64,000 nt of DNA from NCBI GenBank assembly GCA_019914945.1, contig CM034110.1, positions 3,973,001-4,037,000 of the forward strand, read 5' to 3'. This stretch comes from Typha latifolia (taxonomy: Eukaryota; Streptophyta; Magnoliopsida; Poales; Typhaceae). Made by a program: the position numbers and the translations under genes. Below are positions 32,920-44,380 of the stretch, piece after piece. A model generated the notes under the pieces. It did no database searches and was not told the DNA's origin. It was given only the letters and a program-made list of their open reading frames with translations. Every line of letters starts with the position of its first letter. Positions within the stretch are counted from its first letter, which is position 1.

Positions 32920-33434
32920 ATGGCAGCTGGGCATGGTTTATTCATCTAATGCACATATGCATTAGTAATCTACAACATAACATGCATCAATTTGGACTAT
33001 CAAATCCTCAAACTCGAGCTTATACTGAGATCCACCCATAGACCAAGTCAACACTACACCACATGATAATCATCACCTCAAGCTATCAACTCTATAACTA
33101 ATGTTTATATAGAACTACGTAAGGAAGGGTAGATCATACCGGTAGAATCGCCATCCCATCACCTAGTAAATAGTATGACCAATTGTCCACCACCGTAGAC
33201 TAAGGACCTTAGTCATAAACCTATCACATAGGTCAGTATCACACATCGATACTACCGTCTGAGTTCTCGACTCCACATCATTGATCACCATGCAAAATCA
33301 TAAGTCGTCTCTCACAGACGCCCTCACCTTGCATCATCGGGTACGGCTAGGTCTATGTCATCATACTCTTCACTTTTTAATATAAACACCCTAAAGAGTT
33401 TGACTCTCGTCAATTGATAATAAATAGCCTATCG
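32920..33434. repeat. Repeat E, copy 1, left part
   Basis: Matches the repeat at 63170-63300 (for example CATCTAATGCACATATGCA and CAAATCCTCAAACTCGA). It is interrupted at 33434 by an F-type solo LTR and continues at 34342. Confidence 0.6.
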
Positions 33435-34341
33435 TGATACTAACCGAGTCAGATCAGATCACATCAAGAGGAGATTGGGCTCAATGGATTGAATCTAGTT
33501 ATCTTATCTTCTTATTTGCTTTAATTAGAGTCTTATTAGGTTATAATTTGTTAGTTAACTAATTTAGCTCTACGTAGTTTTAGAAAAATATTCAAAGGAT
33601 ATTCTACAGATGACCAAATATTCTGAAACTACTTGGAGAAGATCAAAGACATCTTTATCTACAACTTTCATATTTAAGGTTTCTCTAGATTCGAACACTA
33701 TTTATGTCTGAACGAAGAATCAATCCAAGAAGGATAAGGAAGACTGATTTAGTTAAGTCATGTATATCTCTTATGTAAGCACTTAAGACAAGTCTAGTTA
33801 AGTCATGTAAGCTACTAAGGCAAGTTAATTTAAGTCATGTAAGCCTCTAAGGTAAGTCTTAGTTCGATTCATACAAGCCTTTAATGTTAGTCTAAGACAA
33901 AGTTTAAGTCATATAAGCCTTTAGGACTAGTCTGAGTAGAACTCATTGTACCCGACATCTATATATAAAGGCCAGCTTTTTTGTTTAGGAGAGGATTGAA
34001 TGGAAGGAATATTGAGTTAGTTAAGTTTATTTACCTCGTCCTTATCATTTATCTTAATTCTACCTCCAACCCACAGCCATCATCACCTCCAGTAGCCACC
34101 CTATCTTACGACCATCCACCACCACCCTTGGCCATCCGCCACCCTCCAACGACCGCCATAATGTCAGATATTTACTATTCTACCCCATTCTGACCTTTCT
34201 ATACTATTTTACTTATCTTTCTATCCAGACATCTGATTGATGTGAAACTAAAGTTATTAGAACTCTATCTTGTGAGGCTACTACCACCTAAATTTTTATA
34301 ATCATCCTACAAATGGATCATCCCAGACCTAGTCCGTAACA
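33435..34341 (+). repeat. F-type solo LTR in repeat E
   Basis: 907 bp, TGATACTAACC ... CCGTAACA, flanked by TATCG (33430-33434) and CATCG (34342-34346). The uninterrupted repeat E copy at 63282 reads CCCATCGCC, the empty site. The 3' half resembles the G LTR (GGCCATCCGCCACCC, AGACATCTGATTGATGTG). Confidence 0.75.
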
Positions 34342-34760
34342 CATCGCTTGGCGAAATGGCTATCTGATTATCTGTGATCAACAATGTGAGACCTCAAGCA
34401 TAGGCCCTAATATATAAATATAATAATATCCTTCCCCTAACCCTAGTTGGAAATGTGTTGGGTACTATTGGGACATAAAAGTCATCACCTTTTTGGTCAT
34501 CCACATATGCAAATGGCATGATATTATACAACATAACAAGCATAATGAAACCCACATCATTATCATATATTGCGTGCTATTATACATGATCATGCCCAAT
34601 AGATATGTAGAGAAATCATAATATGCGTAATTTTACTGAACACCAAATAAAATTATCATGCACGACATGCATTACTAACAATAAGAAAATGTATGCATAT
34701 GCATGATGTGGATGTGATTATATCATAAGGTAAGACATTGTATTTTTTATACTACTCCTA
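34342..34760. repeat. Repeat E, copy 1, right part
   Basis: Aligns with 63282-63610. Shared landmarks include GGCATGATATTATACAAC and ATATGCGTAATTTTACTGA. Confidence 0.65.
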
Positions 34761-35191
34761 GATTATAAATGTTTCACTTGCTTGACATAGCTTCCCAAAT
34801 AATGGGTTGTAACTGCATCACGGGATCATCCTCGGAGGGTACGGGGTCCACTTCGATATGAAGTCAATAAAATGTAAGCGCCATATTTCTATCACTAAAT
34901 AATTAAATAATCCTACTAGCGTCAGCTATAGGTTTGGGTAGATCCATTTAAGAATTCTCATATTCATTAGTCAAGTAAGACTAGCATAGCTGTACTAAGA
35001 CCTGACGCATTATTAAATGTGAAATAATTTACCTTAAATTATCGTTCATATTATTATTATCAATTTATAGTATTTCACGTAGTCAACATTTAATTAATTA
35101 GCTTCATTAATCAATGCAATTTACTTAATACTTTGACTCTACATTGATCTATATTATTTGTCCATTTTAAGCAATTAATACGGATATACCC
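34761..35191. other. No gene seen
   Basis: AT-rich spacer, possibly the remainder of repeat E. Confidence 0.35.
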
Positions 35192-36020
35192 TGATCACCG
35201 ACTTGATGTGATTCGGACTAGATTAGATCAACTCGAAAGACATTGGGCTTGATAGATCAAGTATATTTATCTTATTTATTATGCTTATGTCGTTTAGTCA
35301 AAGTCTTAGTGTGTTAGGATTTTATATAATTAGTTAAATCCAGCACAGTTTCAGAAAAATATTTGCAGAATATTCTACGGATATCTAAATAATATCAAAC
35401 TAGTTGGATAAGATCGCCAACCTCCAAATCTACAATTTTGTATTCACAACTTCTCCATATTTAGAATCTATCTGCAGAAAAATGAAGGGTTAACCCGACA
35501 AAATAAGGAAGACTGGTTTAGTTAAATTTGTTTTAGACTTTTTGATTTAATCTCTATAAATAAAGCCTTATGGCTTGTATTTTAGGTATGCTTGGAATGA
35601 AAGATTAATTGGCTTTTGCCCTGGCATCTCTCTCAACTAGGCCACCTGCCTTTACATCTCCCTCCTCCCTCTTCACCAACCAACGCCACCTCTTTCGTTG
35701 GCACGGTCTCGTCTAGCTTCTAATCTCCCTCTATCGCCGATCCCCCTAGTCCTGTAGGGCAAGTCTACTTCTTCCTTTTGTCTCTTTATCTTAACCATTT
35801 GTACCTCCTGTATGGTTTTTACCACAGTTGTAGGTCAATCATAGCCTTCAACCATCTATCGCATCCGCATCCACAAACCACCACTACCATCATCTATTAC
35901 CAAGCCACCTCTATCAATTACTACTCCATCATCACCTCCATCCTATACCTAGGAAACTGTGTCTCCACCCGCGGAATCCAAATCTCATGCAGAACCGCTA
36001 TGAATCGGATCAAGTCAATT
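35192..36020 (+). repeat. Mosaic LTR, F-type start and A-type middle
   Basis: 35192-35530 follows the F LTR (GATTCGGACTAGATTAGATC, AATATTTGCAGAATATTCTACGG). 35650-35760 follows the A/C LTR leader (CTCCCTCCTCCCTCTTCACC and CTTCTAATCTCCCTC). A G-type tail follows. It ends against the C LTR at about 36020. Confidence 0.55.
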
Positions 36021-36846
36021 TGTAACATAATTATATGATTCAGACTTCATCGATGTCGTCTCGAGCATGGAAACACTTTAGGGGTGTCTTTTATTATGGT
36101 TTTAGTATTTATTTTAAAAAAAAAAGTTTTCTGTATGTCGCGTTCGAACACGAGTGGGGTACGTTCTAACGCGTTTGTGAACGCCTACATCAGGTTCACA
36201 GATACAGATAACACAAAATGTGCATTCGAGCGCGATCAGCAAAAATCCACTATTTCTAGGGTTAATAATTATCATTTTTGAATTATTTGGTTAGCCTCTA
36301 AAGGTGTGGATGGCAACCAAGAAGTCATTATTGAATGAATTGAGGTTTGCCCTAGTCTTCTTGTTCTTCTCCCTCATTCCCTCATTCCACGGCACCACCG
36401 CTTTTAGCCTCCCTCAACCAGCCACTCACCCTAGTCCCTTTGGGGCAGCTCACTCCTCCCCCTTCTTCCAATCTATCTATTACCTTGCACTAACCCCTTC
36501 CATTATCCATAATCCTTCCACCACCACTCACTCACCAGTGCCAGCCCATTACCGCCGGTCTACCACCATTCATCATCATCTAGGATCTTGTGCCTCCATC
36601 CATAGATCCATAGACGAACTCCCTGATGCTCGTCTACTTCTCGGATGATATCTCGAGATCCCATCGTCCAATTTCCTAGAAATTAGATTTGTTGAAAAGC
36701 TCTTTTCTAAGACTACAACATATCAAAATTTCATATTAATCGGATGGCTGCAATGTTTAAAATTCTTTTCCAAAATTCCGTGCCAGATCCTATCCAAATC
36801 TAAAAACGGAATAGATCAAACCTTAGCCCAATGGGAAATCATATCA
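36021..36846 (+). repeat. 5' LTR of gypsy C
   Basis: Shares GATGTCGTCTCGAGCATGG and the following 790 bp with 49020-49820 and ends in CATATCA. It carries GCGTTCGAACACG (36140) and the 17-mer AACGCGTTTGTGAACGC (36168-36184) also found in the copia LTR. The left end is placed by length and is uncertain by about 15 bp. Confidence 0.75.
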
Positions 36847-36850
36847 AGAG

Positions 36851-36862
36851 TGGTATCAGAGC
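36851..36862 (+). other. tRNA-Met primer-binding site of gypsy C
   Basis: TGGTATCAGAGC four bases after the LTR end. Confidence 0.85.
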
Positions 36863-36888
36863 CACCATTTCTCAGACATGCACTTCTG

Positions 36889-37848
36889 ATGACAACCACC
36901 AGAGCTATGGCTGCATGGCAAAATGAGGAGGAAGATATCTCCCCAATAGAGGAGGGGGAGATAGTTGCGGGAACTTCCACTCACGGAACCGCCCAACCAA
37001 ATCTAAATACCGAAGAGCCTAGCATTCAAGCCATGATTGGGTCTCTTTCCGAGCAAATGGCCATCAATAACTGGATGATGATGGAGATGATACGAAAAAT
37101 ATGGGCAATAAGAAAAGCCATGGCGAATAGAAATGCACCAATGACCCCACGACGCGAGTCCACACCCATGAACCCGCCGCCACTAGTTTAGAATTTGCAC
37201 CAGCAAGAACCTCTGCTGCCACCACCTTATGGGCAAAGACAAGCAAGGATGGTTCCACCAGGCCAAGATGCGAGTGAGCCCATTCGACGAGCGAACCATA
37301 ATGGAGATCATCTTGGGGATCTACACCCTTGGGCAGGGCAATATGAATCGGAACAGCGTCGAATTAACCAAAACTGAAGGAGGGATCATCAACCATTCAT
37401 GGTGCATCCTCCTCCAATTAGATAAGGACTTGGATATGATTTGGATCGAGACAACAGTATCCGTGGGCAAATCGTGCATCTCGAATTTCCCAAGTTCAAA
37501 GGTGGTGTCCCGATCGATTGGTTGTATAGGGCAGAACAATTCTTTGCATACCAGGGTACAGTAGAAAATGCTTGCGAGCTTCTACCTTAAAGATGCGGCA
37601 CTTCATTGGTTTCGAGCAGTCAATGCCCATGAGATGATTGAAAGTTGAGACGATTTCTACACCGATATCACGTGGCAATTTGGAGCGTCGGGGTATGAAG
37701 ACTTCGATGCTCTCCTCTCAAAGATAGTGCAAAGGACCACGGTCGGGGCATACCATGAAGAATTTGAGAAGATAAGTAGTAGATGCCAACCTCTTTGGAT
37801 GGATCAACAACTTCGCACTACCTTCATCTCCGGGCTGCGGAGAGACAT
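36889..37848 (+). pseudogene. gag of gypsy C, left part
   Basis: MTTTRAMAAWQNEEEDISPI starts the frame, followed by a Pro-rich linker. Frameshifts and stops lie after 37190. The gag domain end (CQPLWMDQQLRTTFISGLRRD) is reached at 37848, where element B is inserted. The next codons are at 44381 (GACATACAAGCTGACGTG). Confidence 0.75.
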
Positions 37849-38711
37849 TGATACATTTAGTTAGGATCTTTTCTTACTGCATTAGTTATTTATTTTTATT
37901 AAAATAAAATTCCTGTAGGTCATGTTCGAACGTAGGAGGGGTTGCGTTCGGACGCCTTTGTGAACGCCTGCATCAGGTTCGCAAATACAGAGAATGCATA
38001 ATGCGGGTTCGAACACAGTCGGTTGTGTTCGAATGCTTGCGTTCGAACGCCTGCATGACGTTCGCACATACATAGAACGTCTTTTGTGCATTCGAACGCA
38101 ATCGGGCATATTCGAAAGCAATCGACGGGAATACTCTAGAATTAGGGTTACTTATTATTTTAGGACTTGTTGGCTAACCTCTATATATATGTGGATGACA
38201 GCCAAATTCATTATGCTATTGGAATATTGATTTCTTGCCTTTTTGTCATCTATCTACCCTAATCTCTCTCCTCCCTTTTTACCATCCTTCCACCTTTACC
38301 GTTGGCAAGGTTTCTCCTAACTTCTAATCTCCCTCGACTGTCGAGCCACCCCTCTTTTTTGAGATCTTGACCACTTCATTCCCTTCTTCTATATCCCTTA
38401 ATCACATCCACCATCCACCTTCATCTCCATACCCATCCATTACCCTAACATCCACTCCACCCATCACCACCACCATCACCCACGTTATTCCATGTTTTCA
38501 TCCTAGTTTTAATTTGAATCTGCGAAGTGTGTAAATACACAAGTTGTAGATCAAAAAGTTACAAATTGAATCCACTTAGTTTCATAATTTTCTAACTACT
38601 AGAGCATATTTGACGAATAGTTTTCCACGGTTGCGCAGACTGCTTTCTATAATAAATTTAGTTCTTAAGGGAATTATTTTGTAGCCGACCTTTTGATACA
38701 AAAACCCATCA
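37849..38711 (+). repeat. 5' LTR of gypsy B
   Basis: 863 bp, TGATACATTTAG ... AACCCATCA. TATATATATG at 38190-38199 is the likely TATA region. Several TTCGAACGC copies lie between 37925 and 38115. Confidence 0.9.
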
Positions 38712-38714
38712 ATT

Positions 38715-38726
38715 TGGTATCAGAGC
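38715..38726 (+). other. tRNA-Met primer-binding site of gypsy B
   Basis: TGGTATCAGAGC three bases after the LTR end. Confidence 0.9.
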
Positions 38727-38749
38727 AGATTTATCTTAGACCTCTATTA

Positions 38750-39900
38750 ATGGTTGAAACAAGGAAGATGACATCAACAAGGAGACCTAAGGAGAGCACA
38801 CCGACAAGGGAAGACTTAATCCACGATAACCCTAACCATGAGGCTGATTCCCTTGGAGCGACCGTGGCAAGACCGAGTCAACCAACGTCCATGGGTGTGA
38901 ATATGGGCTTGGTGGATGAACTTAGGGGCATGTTCCAAACATTGCTACATAGAGTTGACGCAATTCAAAAGGATCACAATAATTTCAAAGAATATGTCGT
39001 GAACCGATTGGGTTTGTCTACTCCCAGGACGATGATCGAGCTTCAAGAAGGACCAACAGTGGGACCTCATCGAACCGATACCCCACAGGTTCAGGTGTGG
39101 CATGTAAGTGTCAATGATCCCCTCTTACCTATGCCTACACATCACCCCCCACCTCCATTACAAAACCCAAGACCGGCGGTGGTGGAACCCAAGAGGCGTG
39201 CGGCACTGGTGCACTTCGTCAATAAGGAGGATTAGCACTTTGAGGATGAGTTTGATCCCTTTGGAGATGATGATGGACGTGCTTGAGGTTTTAGAGAAGG
39301 TGATCAACATGCACAAAGGTTTAGACCTGAACCAAGGATCTTTTGCGAACCCGACAATGCTATTTGGGGGAGAACCACATGCTTCGACTTTCCAAAATTC
39401 CAAGGTGGTGATCCAGGATTGGGTGTTTCAAGTTGAACAATATTTTGATTGTCAAGATACAGCGGAAGATGCAAAGGTCCAGATGACAAGCTTTCACCTC
39501 CAAGGAACGGCATTATATTGGTATATATCGGTTATTCGTGTTAGAGGATTTATCGGTTGGGCTAATTTTGTAGGAGGATTATACGCAGATTTGGGACAGT
39601 GGCATATGAAGATTTTGCTGCCTTATTAAGCAAAATGGTTCAGAGGATGACCATATTGGATTACCAAGTAGAATTTGAAAGAGTTGGTAGTCATTGTGAG
39701 CCACCTTGGCCTAAACCGACATTGATGAGCATATTTATTTCAGGGCTGCGAAAGGAGATATAAGCGGATGTTCATGCTCTTTGTCCTACTACTCTTGAGG
39801 ACGCCTTTGAGAAGGCCGTGAGGATGGAGCAAAAACATAAGGCTCTCAAGATGGCAGCAAAAATAAGTTGGGGCAACCAAGATGGGTAGTTTGCACTTAA
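38750..39900 (+). pseudogene. gag of gypsy B
   Basis: MVETRKMTSTRRPKE start, a coiled segment (VDELRGMFQTLLHRVDAIQK), a Pro-rich linker and a gag domain (WVFQVEQYFDCQDTAEDAK, YWYISVIRVRGFIGWANF). The first 180 codons are open. Stops follow at 39233-39235 and later, with frame changes near 39410 and 39570. Confidence 0.85.
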
Positions 39901-40029
39901 AACGTCGATTGGAAATTCTGCAAGTTCAAAGACAGCGGCTGCGAGTACTAGACCACGACCACCTTTGAGACCTTCTTCCGATATTAGAGGAGCCACAAGC
40001 CCCCCGTTCGAACTCTCACACCTGCCCAG

Positions 40030-40503
40030 CTAGAGGAGTGAAGAGCAAAGGGCCTTTGCTTTCGATGCGATGAACGTTTCATCCCTGGTCATCGGTGTTC
40101 CAAACCTATCGGGAGCGTGATGCTCATCGACGGTCTCGAGGAGGATTATGAGATAGTTGATGATGGAGCATGTTCAGAGGAGGTCCATGAGGAGGCCGTT
40201 GAGGAAGATATCCAAGCTGAAATATCGATGCATGCATATTCGGGTACGTTCGCGTCGAGGACGTTACGGGTAGACGGATTCATTAGAAAGCATTGTGTGA
40301 ACATCCTCATCAATACAGAGAGTACACACAACTTTCTAGACGAGAGGTTAGTGAGGAGATTGGGGTTGGATGCCGAACCGACCATGGGTGATGTTGCTAT
40401 TGGAGACGGCACGAAGCTTAAGGCGGAGAGCTTGTGTTGCCGGATCGGTATTTGGGTGCAAGGACACAACATCATTGGGGACTTGTATCCGTTGGCGCTG
40501 TGA
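40030..40503 (+). pseudogene. Zinc knuckle and aspartic protease of gypsy B
   Basis: GLCFRCDERFIPGHRC at about 40050-40100, an acidic linker, then VNILINTESTHNFLDERLVRR at about 40297-40360. The active triplet expected as D-S/T-G reads N-T-E, two changes both explicable as G-to-A. Confidence 0.8.
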
Positions 40504-40739
40504 GGAGCGGACATTGTCCTTGGCACTTAGTGGTTACAGAGTTTGGGACCCGTCACATTTGATTTCCAAAGCATGTGGATAAAATTTAAACAAGAAAACA
40601 AAGATGTCCAGCTTGATGGCGTTCGGTCCTCGCCGATTCTTGCGATGTAGCCTATGGTGGGGCTGCCTTGTGCGTATGATTTGGCCTATCTTCTTTGGTT
40701 AAGACCAATAGGAGATGAGCCTCAAAAGAGTTTAGGTAC

Positions 40740-42000
40740 TACCATTGAATTGTCTAATTTATTAAATAACATTTATGGACTGTTTGAGGAGCCATAGGAG
40801 TTGCCACCAAGGCAAATGGCGGACCACCGGATAGAGATTATACCTAGGGCTGCACCGGCAAACGTGAGGCCATATTAGTATCCATATATGCAAAAAGAAG
40901 TTATTTCTAAGATGGTAGCCGAGATGTTGGAGCAAGGCCTCATACACCTAAGTCATAGCTCATACTCATCCCCCGTGCACTAAACGCTATTACCGTCAAG
41001 GATCGGTATCCTATTCTAGTTATAGAGGAGTTATTAGACTAGCTTGCAAGGGCGACTATATTCAACAAGCTTGACTTGAGCATCAAATTAGATTTCACCC
41101 GACGGATGTGCACAAAACTGCATTTCAGACTTCGGACGGGCATTATGAGTTCCAAGTGATGCCTTTTGGTCTCATCAATGCTCCATCTACCTTTTAAGGC
41201 CTCATGAATGATATATTTCGGCTTCTATTGCGAAGGTATGCCTTAGTATTTTTTGACGACATTTTGGTGTATAGTAGGAATGAATTGGAGCATTGGCAGC
41301 ATTTAGAGGATGTGTTGAATTTGTTGAAGCAAAACCAATTGAAGATCAAGAAGTCTAAGTGCCTATGGGGAGTACCACAAGTGGAGTATTTAGGCCACAT
41401 TATTTCAGCGGAAGGTGTAGCGGCGGATCCTCAAAAGATTGTATACATGACCGCTTGGCCTATTCCTACTACTACCACTGGATTGAGAGAATATTTGGGG
41501 CTGACCGAATATTATCGTCGATTCATCACCAGATATGGCAAGATCGCTGCTCCTCTCATTTCTTTGTTGAAGAATGACTCTTTTAGATGAACGGATGAAG
41601 CCACTACAGCTTTTGAAAACCTAAAAACAGCAATGATAATGGCGCCCATTCTAGCTCTACCAGACTTCACCAAAGAGTTCATTGTGGAATGTTATACGTC
41701 GGGAGTTGGCATAGGAGCTGTACTAATGCAATGAGGATGCCCCATTGCCTACCTTAGCAAGGCTTTATCATAAAAATCTCAGCAATTATTGACTTATGAG
41801 AGAGAGATGTTGGCAATTATGCATGTAGTGACAAAGTGGAGGCCTTATTTGATTGATAGATGATTCATTATACGAACCGATCAAAGGAGCCTTCCATACT
41901 TTATGGGACAGCGTATACACACTCCGACACAGTAGAGATGGGTCAGAAAATTGCTGGGGTATGATTATGAAATCCAATATAAGAAGGGAACGGAAAATAG
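40740..42000 (+). pseudogene. Reverse transcriptase and RNase H of gypsy B
   Basis: A catalytic FFDDILVYS at about 41250-41276, QVEYLGHIISAEGVAADP, and the RNase H start ([20 protein letters not shown]). About 50 bp are missing at 40978 compared with element A (the KKDG ... VDYRA segment). The loss removes part of the RT fingers. Confidence 0.8.
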
Positions 42001-42039
42001 AGAGGCGGATGTAACTATCACGCCAATCTGATACCGCCG

Positions 42040-42880
42040 AGCTTGCAGCCTATTCTTCTCCTACCTTTCCCTTCCTTGACGAGCTGATGTATGTATGTAC
42101 ATCTGACCTAGATGTTTTGAGATTGTTGTAGGAGGTGATGGATGATCCGGAGCGCCATCCAAAGTTGGAGAATCGAGGCGGTTTACTGCTGGACAGCGGA
42201 TGCATTCGGGTGTCGGCAAATGATGGATTGCAGCAGAAATTATTAGAGCACTTCCACAAAACTCCAAAGGCTGGTCATGAGGGTGTCTTGAGGACTTATA
42301 AGAGGATATCTCAGAGTTGCACGTGGCCAGAATTGAGGCGGGATGTGAGGAGTTTTGTCCGTGCTTGTGAAGTCTGTTAAAGGGCTAAGGCAACCACATT
42401 GAAACCGACCGGGTTACTTCAACCTTTACCTATACCGGACCCTATTTAGGAAGACATTTCTATGAATTTCATAGAGGGTCTTCTGCTAGTACATGGTTAT
42501 TCCGTTATCGTTGTGGTCATTGATGGGTTGAGCAAGTATGCGCACTTTTCGGCATTGTCACATATGTTTTCAGCCAAATCGGTGGCTGAAATTTTTGTTA
42601 GAGATGTTGCTCGGTCACATGGCATGCCATGCACGATTGTCTCGGATCGTGATCGTGTATTTATGAGTGACTTTTAGATGGAGTTTTTCAGATTGTAGGG
42701 GACTCGATTGAACTTTAGTTCGGCCTACCATCCACAGACGAACGGCCAAACCGAGGTGGTCAATCGAGGCATTGAGCAGTACTTAAGGTGCTTTGTTGGA
42801 GAGATGCCGAGACAATGGTTGGAGTTCTTATCGTGGGCAGAGTGGTCTTATTTGAGGTGGTGTATGGACGTACCATAGCA
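42040..42880 (+). pseudogene. Integrase of gypsy B
   Basis: Zinc finger HFHKTPKAGHEGVL ... CEVC, core [39 protein letters not shown] and [20 protein letters not shown]. The first catalytic Asp (MDFIEG in element A) is Asn here, again a G-to-A change. A 15-bp-scale duplication of TTTGAGGTGGTGTATGG lies at 42852 and 42897. Confidence 0.82.
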
Positions 42881-42888
42881 GCATTGGC

Positions 42889-43535
42889 ATGACTCCATTT
42901 GAGGTGGTGTATGGATGTACGACTCCGACGTTACACACTTATGATCTAGTGGAATCGGCAGATCGGACGGAGGTGGACTTAGCTTTGATGGATATAGACG
43001 CCACATTGAGGAGGTTGTGTGCCCATCTTAAACTTGCTCAAAACCGCATGAAGCAAGTTTATAATCATAGCCATAGGGAGTAGGAGTTCGACATCGACAA
43101 TTGGGTGTTTATGAAGGTACAGCCGTATCGATAGATGTCTTACATCCAATGCGTAACCAAAACTTAGCTCATCGCTACTTTGGTCTATTTCGGGTGTTAG
43201 AGCATATTGGTCCAATTGCATATGGTTTGGAGCTACCGGAGGGGTCGAGAGTACATCCTGTCTTCCATGTTTCATTACTGAGGGAGCGGATTGGAGATCA
43301 TGAGGTCGTTGGATCAGTTCTACCTGAGCCATTGGAGGAGACAGAGATCGTGGAGCCAGTTCGTATACATGTTAGGCGCCGATGTCGACATGGTACCAAA
43401 TTAGAGATGAAGATTCTAGTTGAGTGGCTTGGCAAGCCATCCGATGAGGCAATATGGGAGTTGGAGACTGATATCTTGGAGCATTTCCCCGACTTTTTAC
43501 CTCGCGAGCAAGGTGGGGAAAGCGTGGTGGGCTGA
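42889..43535 (+). pseudogene. Integrase C-terminus and chromodomain of gypsy B
   Basis: HRYFGLFRVLEHIGPIAYGL ... VHPVFHVSLLRERI is the integrase C-terminus. MKILVEWLGKPSDEAIWELE to FPDFLPREQGG (about 43406-43510) is an unbroken chromodomain. This 144-codon tail is the best-preserved gypsy reading frame in the window. Confidence 0.82.
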
Positions 43536-44359
43536 TACATTTAGTTAGGATCTTTTCTTACTGCATTAGTTATTTATTTTTATTAAAATAAAAATCCTGT
43601 AGGTCATAATCGAACGCAGGAGAGGTCGCGTTCAAACGCCGTTGTGAACGCCTGCATCAGGTTCACAAAAACAAAGAACGCGTAATGCTAGTTCGAATGC
43701 AGTCGGGTGTGTTCCAATGTCTGCATCGCATTCGCACATACAGAGAACGTCGTTTGTGCGTTTGAACGCGATCGCAGGAATTCCTCTAGAATTAGGGTTA
43801 CTTATTATTTTAGGACTTGTTGGCTAGCCTATATATATATGTGCATGGCAGTCAAATTTATTATGCTATTGGAATATTGATTTCTTGTCTCTCTTTCATC
43901 TATCTAATCTAATCTCCCTCCTCCCTCTTCACCATCCTTCCACCTCTACCATTGGCAAGGTTTCTCCTAACTTTTAATCTCCCTCAACTGTCAAGCCACC
44001 CCTCTTCTTTGGGATCTCAACCACTTCATTCCCTTCATCTATATCCTTTAATCACATCCACCATCCACCTTCATCTCCATACCCATCCATTACCCTAACA
44101 TCCACTCCACCCGTCACCATCACCATCACCCATGTTATTCTGTATTTTTGTCCCAGTTGCGGTTCGAATCTACGAAGGGCATAAATACAAAAATTATATA
44201 TCAGGAAGTTACAAATCGAATCCACTTAGTTTCGTAATTTTCTAACTATCGGAGAATATTTGACGAATAGTTTCCCACAGTCCCGGACTACTTTCTCTAA
44301 TAAATTCAGATCTTAAGGGAATTGTTTCGTAGCCGACCTTTTGGTACAAAAACCCATCA
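43533..44359 (+). repeat. 3' LTR of gypsy B
   Basis: 827 bp, TGATACATTTAG ... AACCCATCA, matching the 5' LTR with scattered transitions and a deletion of one TTCGAACGC segment near 43715. Confidence 0.9.
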
Positions 44360-44380
44360 ATATGGTATCAGAGCTTATCA
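44360..44380 (+). other. PBS-module tail on the 3' end of gypsy B
   Basis: ATA followed by TGGTATCAGAGCTTATCA (44363-44380), then the target duplication GACAT. The tail therefore entered the genome together with the element. Its last bases TATCA copy the LTR terminus consensus. Confidence 0.85.

Larger units (their letters stand above)
37849..44380 (+). mobile_element. Ty3/gypsy chromodomain element B with a PBS tail
   Basis: Complete in structure: 5' LTR, primer site, gag, protease, RT, RNase H, integrase, chromodomain, polypurine tract and 3' LTR. It is flanked by GACAT at 37844-37848 and 44381-44385. Between the 3' LTR end (44359) and the duplication lie 21 extra bases (ATA plus an 18-nt PBS module). 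It is closely related to element A. Point stops and small deletions inactivate it. Confidence 0.93.

Noticed and set aside
44363..44380. Tail as a plain copy of the tRNA primer
   Set aside because: The first 12 bases fit initiator tRNA-Met. The next six (TTATCA) do not fit the sequence I remember, and they instead copy the LTR end. The 18-nt length alone is not enough to claim it.
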